From assembly GCA_964602655.1 (NCBI GenBank), contig CAZRSF010000029.1, positions 1 to 64,000 on the forward strand: a DNA stretch of 64,000 nt, read 5' to 3'. This DNA is from Moduliflexus sp964602655 (GTDB lineage Bacteria; Moduliflexota; Moduliflexia; Moduliflexales; Moduliflexaceae). The translations under genes were made by a program, and so were the position numbers. The notes below the pieces were generated by a model. The model saw only the letters and a program-made list of their open reading frames with translations. It was not told where the DNA came from and searched no databases. Below, piece by piece: positions 25,638-34,655 of this stretch; position 1 is the first letter of the stretch; each line of letters opens with the position of its first letter.

Positions 25638-26378
25638 TTATCCGCAATCTCTGGTGCTGTTCGGCGATTCCATCCGTATCGAAAGGGAGTGGCGCATCCA
25701 ATCGAGTGCGTGAGTTTTCATTCGCGCCACAAGCTGCGCCCCTTTCTGAGGCGTGGCAGCGGACGGATAGCCCTGACATCCCGGAGACGCTGGAATCGGC
25801 GTGTCTTTTAAATGTTGCAGGTAGGGCTGAAATTCTTCCAACGGCGTTTCGAAATCGCGAATGTTCTCTCGCCGCACTTTATCGGGAAACAGGTGCAGCA
25901 TGACGGATGTTTCGGCTTCGCAGGCATGTTTGGCGACAGTCTGCTTGTCTAAAATATCCTGCATCTCAAAATCATACGCTTCAAGCACAAACACCTGGTC
26001 ATGTTTTGTTTCGCGCAATGCCTTGACATGAAACAGGTCTCCATGGGCGGTGATGAGAAAAAACTGCGCAAACCCCTGAAGTTTCCACCAGCAGATGACG
26101 GAAGCGATGGTGTTGCGCAAATCTTCGTAGAGAATGCTGGATGAGCCGGGATAGACGCGATCACAGGGCAGGCCGATTCCATAGGCGAATGTCGGCGCAA
26201 CGAGCAGTCCAGTCTCTTGCGACAGGTAGTCCGCAAGGAATTCCGCCGTCAAGGTGTCGGTATTCAGGGGCAAATGCGTCGAATGCTGCTCGCAGATGCC
26301 GACCGGAATGATCAAGCCGTCATGCTGGCGCAGATACGCCGCCACCTCTTCCCAGGTAAATTCTTCTAAACGCATCAT
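25638..26378 (-). CDS. Creatininase-family amidohydrolase
   Basis: 246 residues. Metal-binding motifs of the family: PVGICEQHSTHLPLNTDT near 22-39 (usual form GSxEQHGPHLPLxTD), ITAHGDLFHV near 106 (usual NGHGGN), and CEAETSVMLHLFPD near 151 (usual GExETS). The members are Zn/Mn cyclic-amide hydrolases: creatininase itself, FAPy deformylases and factors in redox-cofactor maturation. The NGHGGN change to AHGDL is unusual, so substrate cannot be assigned. Single gene facing ruvX. Confidence 0.85.
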   Translation of the reverse strand: MMRLEEFTWEEVAAYLRQHDGLIIPVGICEQHSTHLPLNTDTLTAEFLADYLSQETGLLVAPTFAYGIGLPCDRVYPGSSSILYEDLRNTIASVICWWKLQGFAQFFLITAHGDLFHVKALRETKHDQVFVLEAYDFEMQDILDKQTVAKHACEAETSVMLHLFPDKVRRENIRDFETPLEEFQPYLQHLKDTPIPASPGCQGYPSAATPQKGAQLVARMKTHALDWMRHSLSIRMESPNSTRDCG

Positions 26379-26583
26379 CAGTTCCTTGATTCGAACATTC
26401 TATAAACAGGCCGCGTATGATCGGATCGTCAGCGCCAGAATCCACGTCAAATACAGTAGAGAGAAATTTTCTGACGAATTTTCTTTTCAATCTAACCTAT
26501 GCTGTAAAAGTGGTGTCAATATAGTCAGCAGAGCAAAAGTCGCCTGAACATATTCCTCCAACGTGCAACGAAAGGATGCCTGA

Positions 26584-26784
26584 ATGCGCTGGTTCAATTT
26601 GATGGATGATGACGAAAATTTTGTCGTGGAAATTACCTCTCTCCCATTTCCGTTTCGAGATCGCGAACGAATCGGCCAGGTGTTGTCCATGTCGCGCGAC
26701 AGCGTGCTGATCGAAACGACTGACGGTCAGCGGATTCGTTGGGAAAAAGAACGATTATTGACCGCGCAGGCGTTTATGCTCTAA
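26584..26784 (+). CDS. Small conserved-looking hypothetical protein
   Basis: 66 residues with GAAAGG upstream. It appears to be a small beta-barrel: FVVEITSLPFPFRDRERIG, then VLSMSRDSVLIETTDG and RIRWEKERLL, resembling SH3/Sm-like strand pairs. No family recognised. It ends just before a 17-bp intrinsic hairpin. Coding status rests on the ribosome site, the composition and the terminator. Confidence 0.55.
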   Translation: MRWFNLMDDDENFVVEITSLPFPFRDRERIGQVLSMSRDSVLIETTDGQRIRWEKERLLTAQAFML

Positions 26785-26793
26785 TAATCGTCA

Positions 26794-26833
26794 CGCCGAG
26801 AGAGAGCGTTCAATCGAACGCTCTCTCTCGGCG
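26794..26833. terminator. Strong two-way hairpin
   Basis: Seventeen-bp perfect arms CGCCGAGAGAGAGCGTT and AACGCTCTCTCTCGGCG around a 6-nt loop, between convergent genes. No long T-run on the plus strand, so termination may be stem-driven. Confidence 0.7.
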
Positions 26834-26834
26834 G

Positions 26835-27263
26835 TTAAAACTGCTGCTCCAAATGGCGCTTGATGTCTTTATGCGGCTCGCGGCGTTTCCAGTACGTCGT
26901 CGCTTGCGGGTCGTATTTCTCGTCCAGCCGATCCGGGTGGCCGATTCTCCTGATCATGCCGATTGCCGTCATGCCGGTATAAAAGAGAACCGTCAGAATC
27001 ACTCTGGTCATGATCGAGCCTAAGACAAGCGCGAATCCCATCCAGCCGATATAGAACTGCCTCAAAATCATCGGTTGAACAAGGCCAAGCACCAAAAACG
27101 CTCCTGTTAACCCGAACACATAGGGAAAGATTCCGCTGTGGCGAAACCAGGCTAACGCGCTCAACAGACCGAACGCGACCGCCATCGTGATGCCGAATTT
27201 GCGTAAATCGCTCGCTTCGGTTTTCAATTTTTTCAGTTCTGGTCGAATATCGTCGAACATCAT
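26835..27263 (-). CDS. SxtJ-family membrane protein
   Basis: 142 residues. Two to four hydrophobic segments (about 24-42, 46-64, 72-95) and a basic polar tail (YWKRREPHKDIKRHLEQ). It matches the small SxtJ family that accompanies NodU/SxtI-type carbamoyltransferases in saxitoxin and many other gene sets. It follows the carbamoyltransferase gene by 57 bp on the same strand. Role unknown; probably a membrane partner. AAAGGA ribosome site. Confidence 0.85.
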   Translation of the reverse strand: MMFDDIRPELKKLKTEASDLRKFGITMAVAFGLLSALAWFRHSGIFPYVFGLTGAFLVLGLVQPMILRQFYIGWMGFALVLGSIMTRVILTVLFYTGMTAIGMIRRIGHPDRLDEKYDPQATTYWKRREPHKDIKRHLEQQF

Positions 27264-27290
27264 ATTTTCCTTTCGTAATTATTATAGATT

Positions 27291-27318
27291 GTAGGGCGAA
27301 ACTACAGTTTCGCCCTAC
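27291..27318. repeat. Palindrome, CGAAACTACAGTTTCG family, copy 1
   Basis: GTAGGGCGAAACTAC/GTTTCGCCCTAC: a 28-bp near-complete palindrome between the carbamoyltransferase and SxtJ genes. A sister copy with the same centre lies at 60053-60080. Confidence 0.75.
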
Positions 27319-27320
27319 GT

Positions 27321-29138
27321 TTAATCCAATTCGAATTCCTTCTGCCAATCCACGTCTTTTTCCAGCGGTTTTTGCTGCGTTTTGTCCAGCAGATAATTGC
27401 CCATCACCAAATAATCCATGTTGGTGCGCATAAAGCACAAATAGGCGTCTTTCGGCGTGCAGATAATCGGCTCGCCGCGCACGTTAAAGGAGGTGTTGAT
27501 AATCACGCCGCAGCCATATTTGTCGTTGAATTGTTTGATCATGGCGTGATAGAGCGGATTCGTCTCTTTGTGGACGGTCTGAACGCGGGCGGAATAATCC
27601 ACATGCGTAATCGCCGGGAGCGTGGAACGCACGATATTCAGCTTTTCCAGGCCGAACAGTTTTTCCTGTTCTGCGGTCATCGGTTTCTGCAACGCTTTTT
27701 TCACCGGCGCGACCAACAGCATGTATGGGCTGGGGCAGTTCATTTCGAAATAGTTGCTGACTTCTTCCATCAACACCGATGGCGCAAACGGGCGGAAGCT
27801 CTCACGGAATTTGATCTTCAGGTTCATGATTTCCTGCATTTTCGACGACCGCGCATCGCCGATGATGCTGCGTCCGCCGAGCGCGCGCGGACCGAATTCC
27901 ATGCGGCCTTCGAACCAACCCACCACGTTTTCCTGTGCGAGGATATCGGCAATCGTTTCCGGCATTTTTTCGGGCTGAAGCTTCGTGTAGGCATAGCCAT
28001 GCCGGTCGAGATACGCCTGAATCTCGTCGTCGGAAAATTCCGGTCCCAAATACGAGCCTTTCTGAAAATCGTTCACGTTATCGGCGTGACGTGGTTTGTC
28101 CAAATAGCTGTGCCAGACCATCAGCGCCGCGCCGAGCGCCCCGCCAGCATCGCCTGCCGCAGGCTGAATCCATAAATTTTCGAACGGACCTTCCCGCAGA
28201 ATGCGTCCGTTGCCGACGCAGTTAAGCGCCACACCACCCGCTAAACAGAGGTTTTTCTGCCCGGTTTCTTTGTGAATATGCCGCGCCATCCGCAACATCG
28301 CTTCTTCGGTGACATCCTGCACTGACCGCGCCAAATCCATCTCGCGCTGTGTCAATTTCGATTCCGGCTCGCGCGGCGGTCCGCCGAACAGCATATCGAA
28401 TTTTTCGTTCGTCATCGTCAACCCGGCGCAGTAGTCGAAATACTCCATATTCATCTTGAATGACCCGTCGGCTTTCAGGTCAATCAGATGTTTGTAAATC
28501 AGGTCAACATATTTCGGCTCGCCATACGGCGCAAGCCCCATGACCTTGTATTCGCCGGAATTGACCTTAAAGCCAGTGTAGTACGTGAACGCGGAATAGA
28601 GCAGGCCGAGCGAATGCGGGAACGTGATTTCCGCCAGCAAATCGAGCTTGTTGCCGCTGCCGACGCCGTAACTCGAGGTTGTCCATTCCCCCACGCCGTC
28701 AATCGTCAGAATCGCGGCCTCCTGATACGGTGATGGGAAAAACGCGGACGCCGCGTGAGATTCATGATGATCCGGAAATAAGACCTGCCCGCTGAAACCG
28801 ACTTCATCGGCAATCAGCGACCGAATCCAGAGCTTTTGTTTGACCCACAACGGCACGGCTTTCAGGAAGGATTGCAGCCCTTGCGGCACATACGCGAGAT
28901 AGGTTTCCAAAATACGTTCGAACTTGATGAACGGCTTGTCGTAAAATGCCACATGATCCAATTCGTTAGCCGAGATTTTCCCTTCCCGCAGGCAATATTC
29001 CACCGCGTGTTTCGGAAACGAATGGTCGTGCTTCTTGCGCGTGAAGCGTTCTTCCTGCGCGGCGGCGATAATCTCGCCGTCTTTCACGAGACAGGCCGCG
29101 CTATCGTGATAAAAGGCTGAAATGCCAAGAATGTTCAT
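27321..29138 (-). CDS. Carbamoyltransferase (NodU/CmcH/SxtI family)
   Basis: 605 residues, full length. The N-terminal half is an ASKHA-type fold (ILGISAFYHDSAACLVKDG; later HHESHAASAF, with the metal-binding His residues, and TIDGVGEWTTSS). The C-terminal half is a YrdC-like carbamoyl-transfer domain (GRMEFGPRALGGRSI and GVIINTSFNVRGEPI). The enzymes use carbamoyl phosphate and ATP to carbamoylate a hydroxyl on a sugar, antibiotic or toxin. No biosynthetic cluster surrounds it here, so the acceptor, probably a glycan, is unknown. GAAGGAG ribosome site. Confidence 0.93.
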   Translation of the reverse strand: MNILGISAFYHDSAACLVKDGEIIAAAQEERFTRKKHDHSFPKHAVEYCLREGKISANELDHVAFYDKPFIKFERILETYLAYVPQGLQSFLKAVPLWVKQKLWIRSLIADEVGFSGQVLFPDHHESHAASAFFPSPYQEAAILTIDGVGEWTTSSYGVGSGNKLDLLAEITFPHSLGLLYSAFTYYTGFKVNSGEYKVMGLAPYGEPKYVDLIYKHLIDLKADGSFKMNMEYFDYCAGLTMTNEKFDMLFGGPPREPESKLTQREMDLARSVQDVTEEAMLRMARHIHKETGQKNLCLAGGVALNCVGNGRILREGPFENLWIQPAAGDAGGALGAALMVWHSYLDKPRHADNVNDFQKGSYLGPEFSDDEIQAYLDRHGYAYTKLQPEKMPETIADILAQENVVGWFEGRMEFGPRALGGRSIIGDARSSKMQEIMNLKIKFRESFRPFAPSVLMEEVSNYFEMNCPSPYMLLVAPVKKALQKPMTAEQEKLFGLEKLNIVRSTLPAITHVDYSARVQTVHKETNPLYHAMIKQFNDKYGCGVIINTSFNVRGEPIICTPKDAYLCFMRTNMDYLVMGNYLLDKTQQKPLEKDVDWQKEFELD

Positions 29139-29162
29139 GCGATTCTCCTTCTGGATACACTA

Positions 29163-29185
29163 TCAGGCATTTTGAACGTGCCTGA
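29163..29185. repeat. Palindrome, TCAGGCA family, copy 1
   Basis: TCAGGCA and TGCCTGA arms around TTTTGAACG, between queA and the carbamoyltransferase start. Related to 43871-43915 and more loosely to 40882-40904. Confidence 0.55.
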
Positions 29186-29199
29186 CAGCTTTTCTACTC

Positions 29200-30231
29200 T
29201 TAAAAAATACACATCGCGTCGCCGTAGCTGTAAAAGCGATAACGCTGCGAGATGGCTTCCTGATACGCTTTCCGAATTAATTCCATGCCCCCGAACGCCG
29301 AGACAAGCATCAGCAGCGACGATTTTGGAAGATGAAAATTCGTGATTAATCCCTGCGTCATTTGAAATTGAAATCCAGGGTAAATAAAAATGTCCGCCCA
29401 GCCATTTCCCGCCTGAATACGGCCATATTGCGCATACACCGCTTCAATAAGGCGCGCGCTGGTCGTGCCGACGGCGATAATGCGTCGGCGCTGCGCAAGC
29501 GCGTCGGTGAGCTTTTGCGCGGATTCTGTCGAAATCTCGTACCATTCGGAATGAATGCGATGGTCTTCGACGCGTTCGACTTTGACAGGCCGAAACGTTC
29601 CGATCCCGACATGCAGCGTCGCGGGGACAATCTCAATCCCTTTCTGTCGAATCTGCGCTAACAGCGGTTCGGAGAAATGCAGTCCGGCGGTCGGGGCGGC
29701 GACTGCGCCTTCTTGCTTCGCATATACCGTTTGATAACGATCATGGTCGGTCGGCAGCGCGCCGTCATCGCGCTTGATATACGGCGGCAGCGGGATGCTG
29801 CCTGCCGCGTAAATTTTTTCTTTCAGTTCCGGCTGCGGTTCGAATTCGATGATCCCGCTGCCGTCTGGCTCTTTGTGCGTAATGCGACAACGTAACGCGC
29901 TCTCGCTGAACTCAATGATCGTTCCCGGCGCGACTTTACCGCCGATGAGCGCTTCCCAGGTCGTTTCGCGCAATTGCCTCAGCAGAAAAATTTCGATTTT
30001 ACCGCCCGTCTTCTCTTTATGCCCGATCAGCCGCGCCGGAATCACTTTCGTATTATTCACCACCAGCACATCCGACGGATTCAAGAGATCAACGATGTCG
30101 GCAAAGGCGGTATGCGTGATTTCGCCAGTTGCGCGGCGAATCACCATTAAGCGCGATTGTTCGCGCGTTTCCGCAGGATACTGGGCAATGAGTTCGGTCG
30201 GGAGCGTATAATCGAAATCCGTAACCTGCAT
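29200..30231 (-). CDS. queA: S-adenosylmethionine:tRNA ribosyltransferase-isomerase
   Basis: 343 residues, typical size. It transfers the ribosyl part of SAM to preQ1 in tRNA to form epoxyqueuosine. Markers: FDYTLPTELIAQYP at the N-terminus, RLMVIRRATGEITH, VPARLIGHKEKTGG, VAAPTAGLHFSEPLL, LHVGIGTFRPV and LPKSSLLMLVSAFGG. The start codon overlaps the stop of lepB by one base (TAATG), so the two are coupled. No other queuosine gene is in view. Confidence 0.96.
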   Translation of the reverse strand: MQVTDFDYTLPTELIAQYPAETREQSRLMVIRRATGEITHTAFADIVDLLNPSDVLVVNNTKVIPARLIGHKEKTGGKIEIFLLRQLRETTWEALIGGKVAPGTIIEFSESALRCRITHKEPDGSGIIEFEPQPELKEKIYAAGSIPLPPYIKRDDGALPTDHDRYQTVYAKQEGAVAAPTAGLHFSEPLLAQIRQKGIEIVPATLHVGIGTFRPVKVERVEDHRIHSEWYEISTESAQKLTDALAQRRRIIAVGTTSARLIEAVYAQYGRIQAGNGWADIFIYPGFQFQMTQGLITNFHLPKSSLLMLVSAFGGMELIRKAYQEAISQRYRFYSYGDAMCIF

Positions 30232-30797
30232 TAATTGACTTTCCCTGCGCGGAACAACGGCCAGAAACGGAAGGCGATTTTGGCTTCGACGTTATGTTCC
30301 GGCAAAAACCCCCAGACGTGACCGTCGGCGCTGTTGTTGCGGTTATCGCCAAGCACGAACAAATGGCCGTCCGGCACGGTCATCGGCGGCATATAATAAT
30401 ACGGTGTCGAGGCGTAGGGTTCATTCCGCCGTTCGTTGTTGACATATAACGCGCCGTCTTTCACTTCGACCACGTCGCCTGACACCGCCACCACCCGTTT
30501 CACAAAACGCGGCACATCCGCCTGCGCTTCTTTCGGCGGCTTGAACACCACGATTTCCCCGACATGCGGCTCGCGAAAATGATAGAGAAATTTCCATCCC
30601 AACAATCGGTCGCCAATGCCGATGGTGGGGCGCATCGAGCCGGTCGGCACGTAATACGCGCCCACAACCGTCACGCGCACGGCAAACGCGATCACAATCG
30701 AAAAGAGGATCGTCTTCCCCCAATCATACAAAATGCTTTTATACTCCGCCGAAGAGGATTCCTGTTCGGCGGACTGTTCTTGCTCTGTCGTGTCCAT
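30231..30797 (-). CDS. lepB: Signal peptidase I
   Basis: 188 residues. It removes signal peptides from exported proteins at the outer face of the inner membrane. One transmembrane helix (about 29-46) precedes the catalytic serine S54 in PTGSMRPT. The general base is K100 in PRFVKRVVAVSGD. LFVLGDNRNNSADGHVWGF is the conserved C-terminal box. It is a short form close to Gram-positive type enzymes, with one anchor. It forms an operon with queA, sharing one base. Confidence 0.95.
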   Translation of the reverse strand: MDTTEQEQSAEQESSSAEYKSILYDWGKTILFSIVIAFAVRVTVVGAYYVPTGSMRPTIGIGDRLLGWKFLYHFREPHVGEIVVFKPPKEAQADVPRFVKRVVAVSGDVVEVKDGALYVNNERRNEPYASTPYYYMPPMTVPDGHLFVLGDNRNNSADGHVWGFLPEHNVEAKIAFRFWPLFRAGKVN

Positions 30798-31045
30798 AAA
30801 AATTCCGTTATTCGACCTGAATTGTAAGAAGGAATATCATGTCTATTATGTGGAAACAGCATATTTCCGATATGATTTTTTCGAGACAAGCCATCGTGTC
30901 AACAAAAATGTTGCGGTGAAGTGATTATCGAGGAAAGCATGCCGGGCGAACGAATGTCGCCCGGCAAAAGATTGATAAAGTCATTTTAGAAAACTCCTTG
31001 ACAATGACCGCTTTTTCGATGAACAGGTTGGCATCAGTCTCGCGT

Positions 31046-31207
31046 ATGCAATGGAAACAACTTCGCGGCGCGGTGCGGGCGATATGCGAACAATGCGCGG
31101 CGGTGTATTGGCTTGATGGCGCGAAAGTTCCGGCGGGCGGCGGCAAGGTGAAATGTACGACATGCGGGTATCCGGTGGAGATTGGAAACACCGAGGAAAA
31201 GGATTGA
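31046..31207 (+). CDS. Small MJ0042-type zinc-ribbon protein
   Basis: 53 residues from ATG 31046; an in-frame TTG at 30998 would add 16 residues but that TTG lies in a TTGACA box. Cys pairs at 14/17 (CEQC) and 37/40 (CTTC), with YWLDGAKVPAGGGKVKC between, match the MJ0042 finger-like domain seen at the N-terminus of many delta-proteobacterial and planctomycete proteins. Here it is stand-alone. A hairpin at 31231-31277 follows. No clear ribosome site. Confidence 0.6.
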   Translation: MQWKQLRGAVRAICEQCAAVYWLDGAKVPAGGGKVKCTTCGYPVEIGNTEEKD

Positions 31208-31230
31208 GCCGATGCGTGTCGTTCTATCAG

Positions 31231-31277
31231 CACAAACGCCTCCTGACGCGATGTGATCGCGTCGGAGGCGTTATGTG
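31231..31277. terminator. Hairpin between zinc-ribbon gene and rpsU
   Basis: AACGCCTCCTGACGCGAT pairs with ATCGCGTCGGAGGCGTT (one bulged T), extended by CACA/TGTG. It lies between convergent genes. No T-run. Confidence 0.6.
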
Positions 31278-31298
31278 ACGAACTATTGCATGAGAAAA

Positions 31299-31487
31299 TT
31301 ACACACCACTTCTGAATTTTCTCTGCAATTTCATTGCTTTTCTTCTACGGGCTTCGCTCGGTTTTTCATAAAACCGACTTTTGGTAATTTCATTTTTCAA
31401 GCCTTCTTTATTAAATTTATTTCTCAAAATATAAAGGGCTTTATTGATATCGCCATCCACCGTCACTTCAACTTGCACTTTTCGCAT
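31299..31487 (-). CDS. rpsU: 30S ribosomal protein S21
   Basis: 62 residues from the ATG at 31487, eight bases after GGAGGTGA; an in-frame GTG at 31499 falls inside that ribosome site and is rejected. Sequence: KVQVEVTVDGDINKALYILR, then KSRFYEKPSEARRRKAMK, a standard S21. S21 helps initiate translation on the small subunit. It is not in the rpsU-dnaG-rpoD arrangement here; clpC lies 60 bp upstream on the same strand. Confidence 0.96.
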   Translation of the reverse strand: MRKVQVEVTVDGDINKALYILRNKFNKEGLKNEITKSRFYEKPSEARRRKAMKLQRKFRSGV

Positions 31488-31546
31488 ACCAGCGGTCACC
31501 TCCCCTTTTATTCAATCCGTGTTTCTGTCTGAAATTTTTTATAAAA

Positions 31547-34021
31547 TCACAATGCTTCTGTGAGAATTAACGGTTCGAATTCAATTTTTTCCGGATCAAG
31601 CGGGATATATCCGATTGCGCCTTGTTCATCTAAAATGATTCGAATTTTTTCATAGCCTGACAGCCGATGGCTGAGCATCTCTTCGGCTAACAGATCTTCA
31701 ATCGAACTTTGAATCAATCGCCGCAGCGGACGCGCTCCGTAAGTCTGATCATACCCTTTCTCCGCTAACCAAGTTTTTACTTCATTATCAAGGATTACTG
31801 TCAAGTTTTTTTCGTGAAGTTGCGCATTTACTTCGCGAATCATGATGTCCACGATCTGTCGGATATGCTCAGGGGTCAAGGAATGAAAGGTGATGATGTC
31901 ATCAACGCGATTGAGAAATTCCGGATTGAACACTCGTTTCAATTCCCCTGTCGCGAGGTCTTTCATCTGCTGATAGTCGGCGGTGTCGCTGGCCTGTCGA
32001 AACCCAAGATGCGCGCGTTTTTGCATCATTTTGGCGCCGACGTTGGATGTCATGATGATGATCGTGTTTTTGAAATCTACTGTGCGCCCATAATTATCGG
32101 TCAACTGACCGTCATCCATGATTTGCAGCAGAATATTGAAAACATCGGGATGCGCTTTTTCGATTTCATCGAACAGAATGATCGAATAGGGACTGCGTCG
32201 AATTTTTTCGGTCAACTGTCCGCCTTCATCATAGCCGATATATCCGGGAGGCGCGCCAATCAGCCGCGAGACTGCGTGACGTTCCATGTATTCGGACATG
32301 TCGATCCGAATCAGCGCGCTATCGAAGCCGAAGAGATATTCGGCGAGCGCTCTGGCTAATTCTGTTTTGCCCACGCCTGTGGGTCCGAGGAAAATAAACG
32401 TCCCGACCGGTCGTTTGTTATTTTTTATGCCGGTACGCGAGCGTCTGATGGCGCGGGAAACCGCCTCAATCGCTTCATCCTGCCCAATCAACCGATCATG
32501 AAGCTCGGCCTCCATACGTAACAATTTTTCAGTTTCGCGCTCTTCGATTTTGGTCAGCGGAATTCCCGTCCATTTCGACACGACATGCGCGACATCTTCT
32601 TCGCTGACGAATGGCGCGTCTTCCTCCTGTTGCTGCTGCCATAAGCCGCGAACAGTCTCCAAGCTTTTTCTGATCGTGCGCTCCCTGTCGCGTAATTCGG
32701 AGGCTTCGTGAAAATCCTGCGACCAGACCGCTTCATCTTTTTTTTCCGTAATCTCTTTCAACAGCGCTTCAGCGCGCATGAGTTCGGCGGGATAGCGATA
32801 CCCTTGCAATTTGCGCAAGGAACTGGCTTCATCAATCACGTCTATGGCTTTATCCGGGAAAAATCGGTCAGTGATGTATTGTCCCGCTAACCTTACAGCT
32901 AATCGGAGACTGGTATCAGGAATGCGAACATGGTGGTAACTTTCATACGTTTCCCGCAGTCCTTGCAGAATGCTGATCGTATCATCCGCGCTGGGCTGCA
33001 CGATATGCACCGGTTGAAAACGGCGCGCTAACGCGCCATCTTTTTCGACATATTTGCGGTATTCGTCCAGGGTCGTCGCCCCGATACATTGAATTTCGCC
33101 GCGAGACAGGGCGGGTTTGAGCATACTGGACGCGTCCAGCGAGCCGGAGGCCGAGCCTGCGCCCATTAACGTGTGAATTTCATCAATAAAGACGATGATC
33201 CGGCGGTCGGAAGCCATCAATTCTTTCATGATCGCTTTCAGCCGCTCTTCGAATTGCCCGCGATACATTGTTCCGGCGACGATGCTTGCCAGATCGAGCA
33301 TGATGACCTTCTTGTCATGCAAAACTTCCGGGGCGTCTCCGCTGACGATCCGTTGCGCCAACCCCTCAACAATGGCGGTTTTGCCAACGCCAGGTTCTCC
33401 CAATAAGATCGGATTGTTTTTGGTGCGGCGGCTGAGAATTTGAATAACGCGCCCGATTTCGGCATTGCGGCCAATCACGGGATCGATCTTCCCCTCGGCG
33501 GCGAGTTGCGTCAAATCCGTGCTGAATTGTTTGAGCGCTTTCGATTCGTTTTTTTTCTGCGTTGTCTCCGAACGATTTTCGCCAAGCAATTCAAGAATTT
33601 GCGCGGCCAACGCGTCTTCCGTGACGCCGTATTCTCCGAGCATCAGCGACGCTAAATTACCGCCCTCACGCAGGATGCCTAATAGCAGATGTTCTGTCCC
33701 GACGTAATTATGCCCCATTTGTCTGGACAATTCGAGGGCAAGGCGCAGCACTTCTTTTGCCGTCGGGCTGAAGGGAATATCGGTGACGCGACTTTTGAGA
33801 GTGCCGATTGGCATACGATATTCCAAATCAGCGCGCAGGTCGTTCAAATCAACATGCAGGCGTTGCAAGGCGTGCATGGCCACCCCTTTTTCATCGTGCA
33901 TCGCCCCCAAAAGCAGATGCTCGCAATCCAACGCGCCATGTCGAAAACGCAACGCTTCTTCTTTCGCGGTCGTAATCGTCCGCCGCGCCCGCTCTGTAAA
34001 CCGGTCAAACATACTCGCCAT
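31547..34021 (-). CDS. clpC: ATP-dependent Clp protease ATP-binding subunit ClpC
   Basis: 824 residues from the ATG at 34021 (GAGGAG just upstream). Clp N-terminal repeats span about 4-140 (FTERARRTITTAKEEALRFRH). First AAA+ module: LLGEPGVGKTAIVEGLA near 205 and VFIDEIHTLMGAG. A middle domain with the UVR motif follows (near 420-455). Second AAA+ module: FLGPTGVGKTELARAL near 540 and ILFDEIEKAHPD. ClpC unfolds proteins for ClpP. Neither ClpP nor the McsA/McsB/CtsR regulators are present nearby. Confidence 0.96.
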   Translation of the reverse strand: MASMFDRFTERARRTITTAKEEALRFRHGALDCEHLLLGAMHDEKGVAMHALQRLHVDLNDLRADLEYRMPIGTLKSRVTDIPFSPTAKEVLRLALELSRQMGHNYVGTEHLLLGILREGGNLASLMLGEYGVTEDALAAQILELLGENRSETTQKKNESKALKQFSTDLTQLAAEGKIDPVIGRNAEIGRVIQILSRRTKNNPILLGEPGVGKTAIVEGLAQRIVSGDAPEVLHDKKVIMLDLASIVAGTMYRGQFEERLKAIMKELMASDRRIIVFIDEIHTLMGAGSASGSLDASSMLKPALSRGEIQCIGATTLDEYRKYVEKDGALARRFQPVHIVQPSADDTISILQGLRETYESYHHVRIPDTSLRLAVRLAGQYITDRFFPDKAIDVIDEASSLRKLQGYRYPAELMRAEALLKEITEKKDEAVWSQDFHEASELRDRERTIRKSLETVRGLWQQQQEEDAPFVSEEDVAHVVSKWTGIPLTKIEERETEKLLRMEAELHDRLIGQDEAIEAVSRAIRRSRTGIKNNKRPVGTFIFLGPTGVGKTELARALAEYLFGFDSALIRIDMSEYMERHAVSRLIGAPPGYIGYDEGGQLTEKIRRSPYSIILFDEIEKAHPDVFNILLQIMDDGQLTDNYGRTVDFKNTIIIMTSNVGAKMMQKRAHLGFRQASDTADYQQMKDLATGELKRVFNPEFLNRVDDIITFHSLTPEHIRQIVDIMIREVNAQLHEKNLTVILDNEVKTWLAEKGYDQTYGARPLRRLIQSSIEDLLAEEMLSHRLSGYEKIRIILDEQGAIGYIPLDPEKIEFEPLILTEAL

Positions 34022-34137
34022 CCTTACTCCTCGAAAATTTCCATGCTCGCCGTTCGGCTTTCTCATTCAGGAACACCGCGATATGGCGGCATTCCTGAAT
34101 CTCTCCTCGTCATCTTTTTCGATACGCGGCGTTCTGT

Positions 34138-34365
34138 TCAGACTGGCACGACTTTCGTAACTTCCGGGATTTCTTGCTGCAAAATGCGCTGCACGCCGAA
34201 CTGCAACGTCATCATTGCGCCAGGGCAGCCAGCGCATGCGCCGCGCAACCGTACCTGCACCACGCCAGCATCATCCACATCTACCAATTCGATATTTCCA
34301 CCGTCCCGCTGTAATGCCGGACGAACTTTTTGCTCGATGACTTGTTCGACTCGTTCTTTTAACAT
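34138..34365 (-). CDS. NifU C-terminal-like Fe-S scaffold protein
   Basis: 75 residues from ATG 34365 (AAGGAG upstream). It is a single NifU C-terminal domain: RPALQRDGGNIELVDVDD and then RGACAGCPGAMMTLQ with the CxxC that holds a transient cluster. Proteins like this (Nfu type) carry Fe-S clusters to acceptors; lipoyl synthase, encoded 3 kb away, is a known client class of Nfu proteins, though no link is shown here. Located 116 bp upstream of clpC. Confidence 0.92.
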   Translation of the reverse strand: MLKERVEQVIEQKVRPALQRDGGNIELVDVDDAGVVQVRLRGACAGCPGAMMTLQFGVQRILQQEIPEVTKVVPV

Positions 34366-34586
34366 ACGCACTCCTTATAAGATGTTTCTGATGCGCCACT
34401 CTCCGCCCTTTTCAAGGAACGCGATTCCGTTGATAGGCTCAGAAGGCGTAAGAATCCTGCAATGCTCTTTTTTATATAGGATTCGCGTCCTCGAAAGTCA
34501 ACCAAATTTTTTCAGAAAAAGGAAAACAGACAGAGACCGGATCGAAAAGGAATTTTTTCTCCCATAATCATTTGTCACCTCGTTCC

Positions 34587-34629
34587 CTTCGACATGCTCA
34601 GGGAACGCCGCACGCTGAGCTTGTCGAAG
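34587..34629. repeat. CTTCGACA-GCTCAG inverted repeat
   Basis: Arms CTTCGACATGCTCAG and CTGAGCTTGTCGAAG, 14 of 15 bp paired, separated by GGAACGCCGCACG. The motif is a very widespread bacterial dispersed repeat. Confidence 0.65.
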
Positions 34630-34655
34630 CGTACAACTTATTTAGGCTTGCGATA

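Noticed and set aside
25444..25713. 89-codon frame overlapping the ruvX end and the creatininase gene
   Set aside because: It overlaps two well-supported genes and has no coding-like features.
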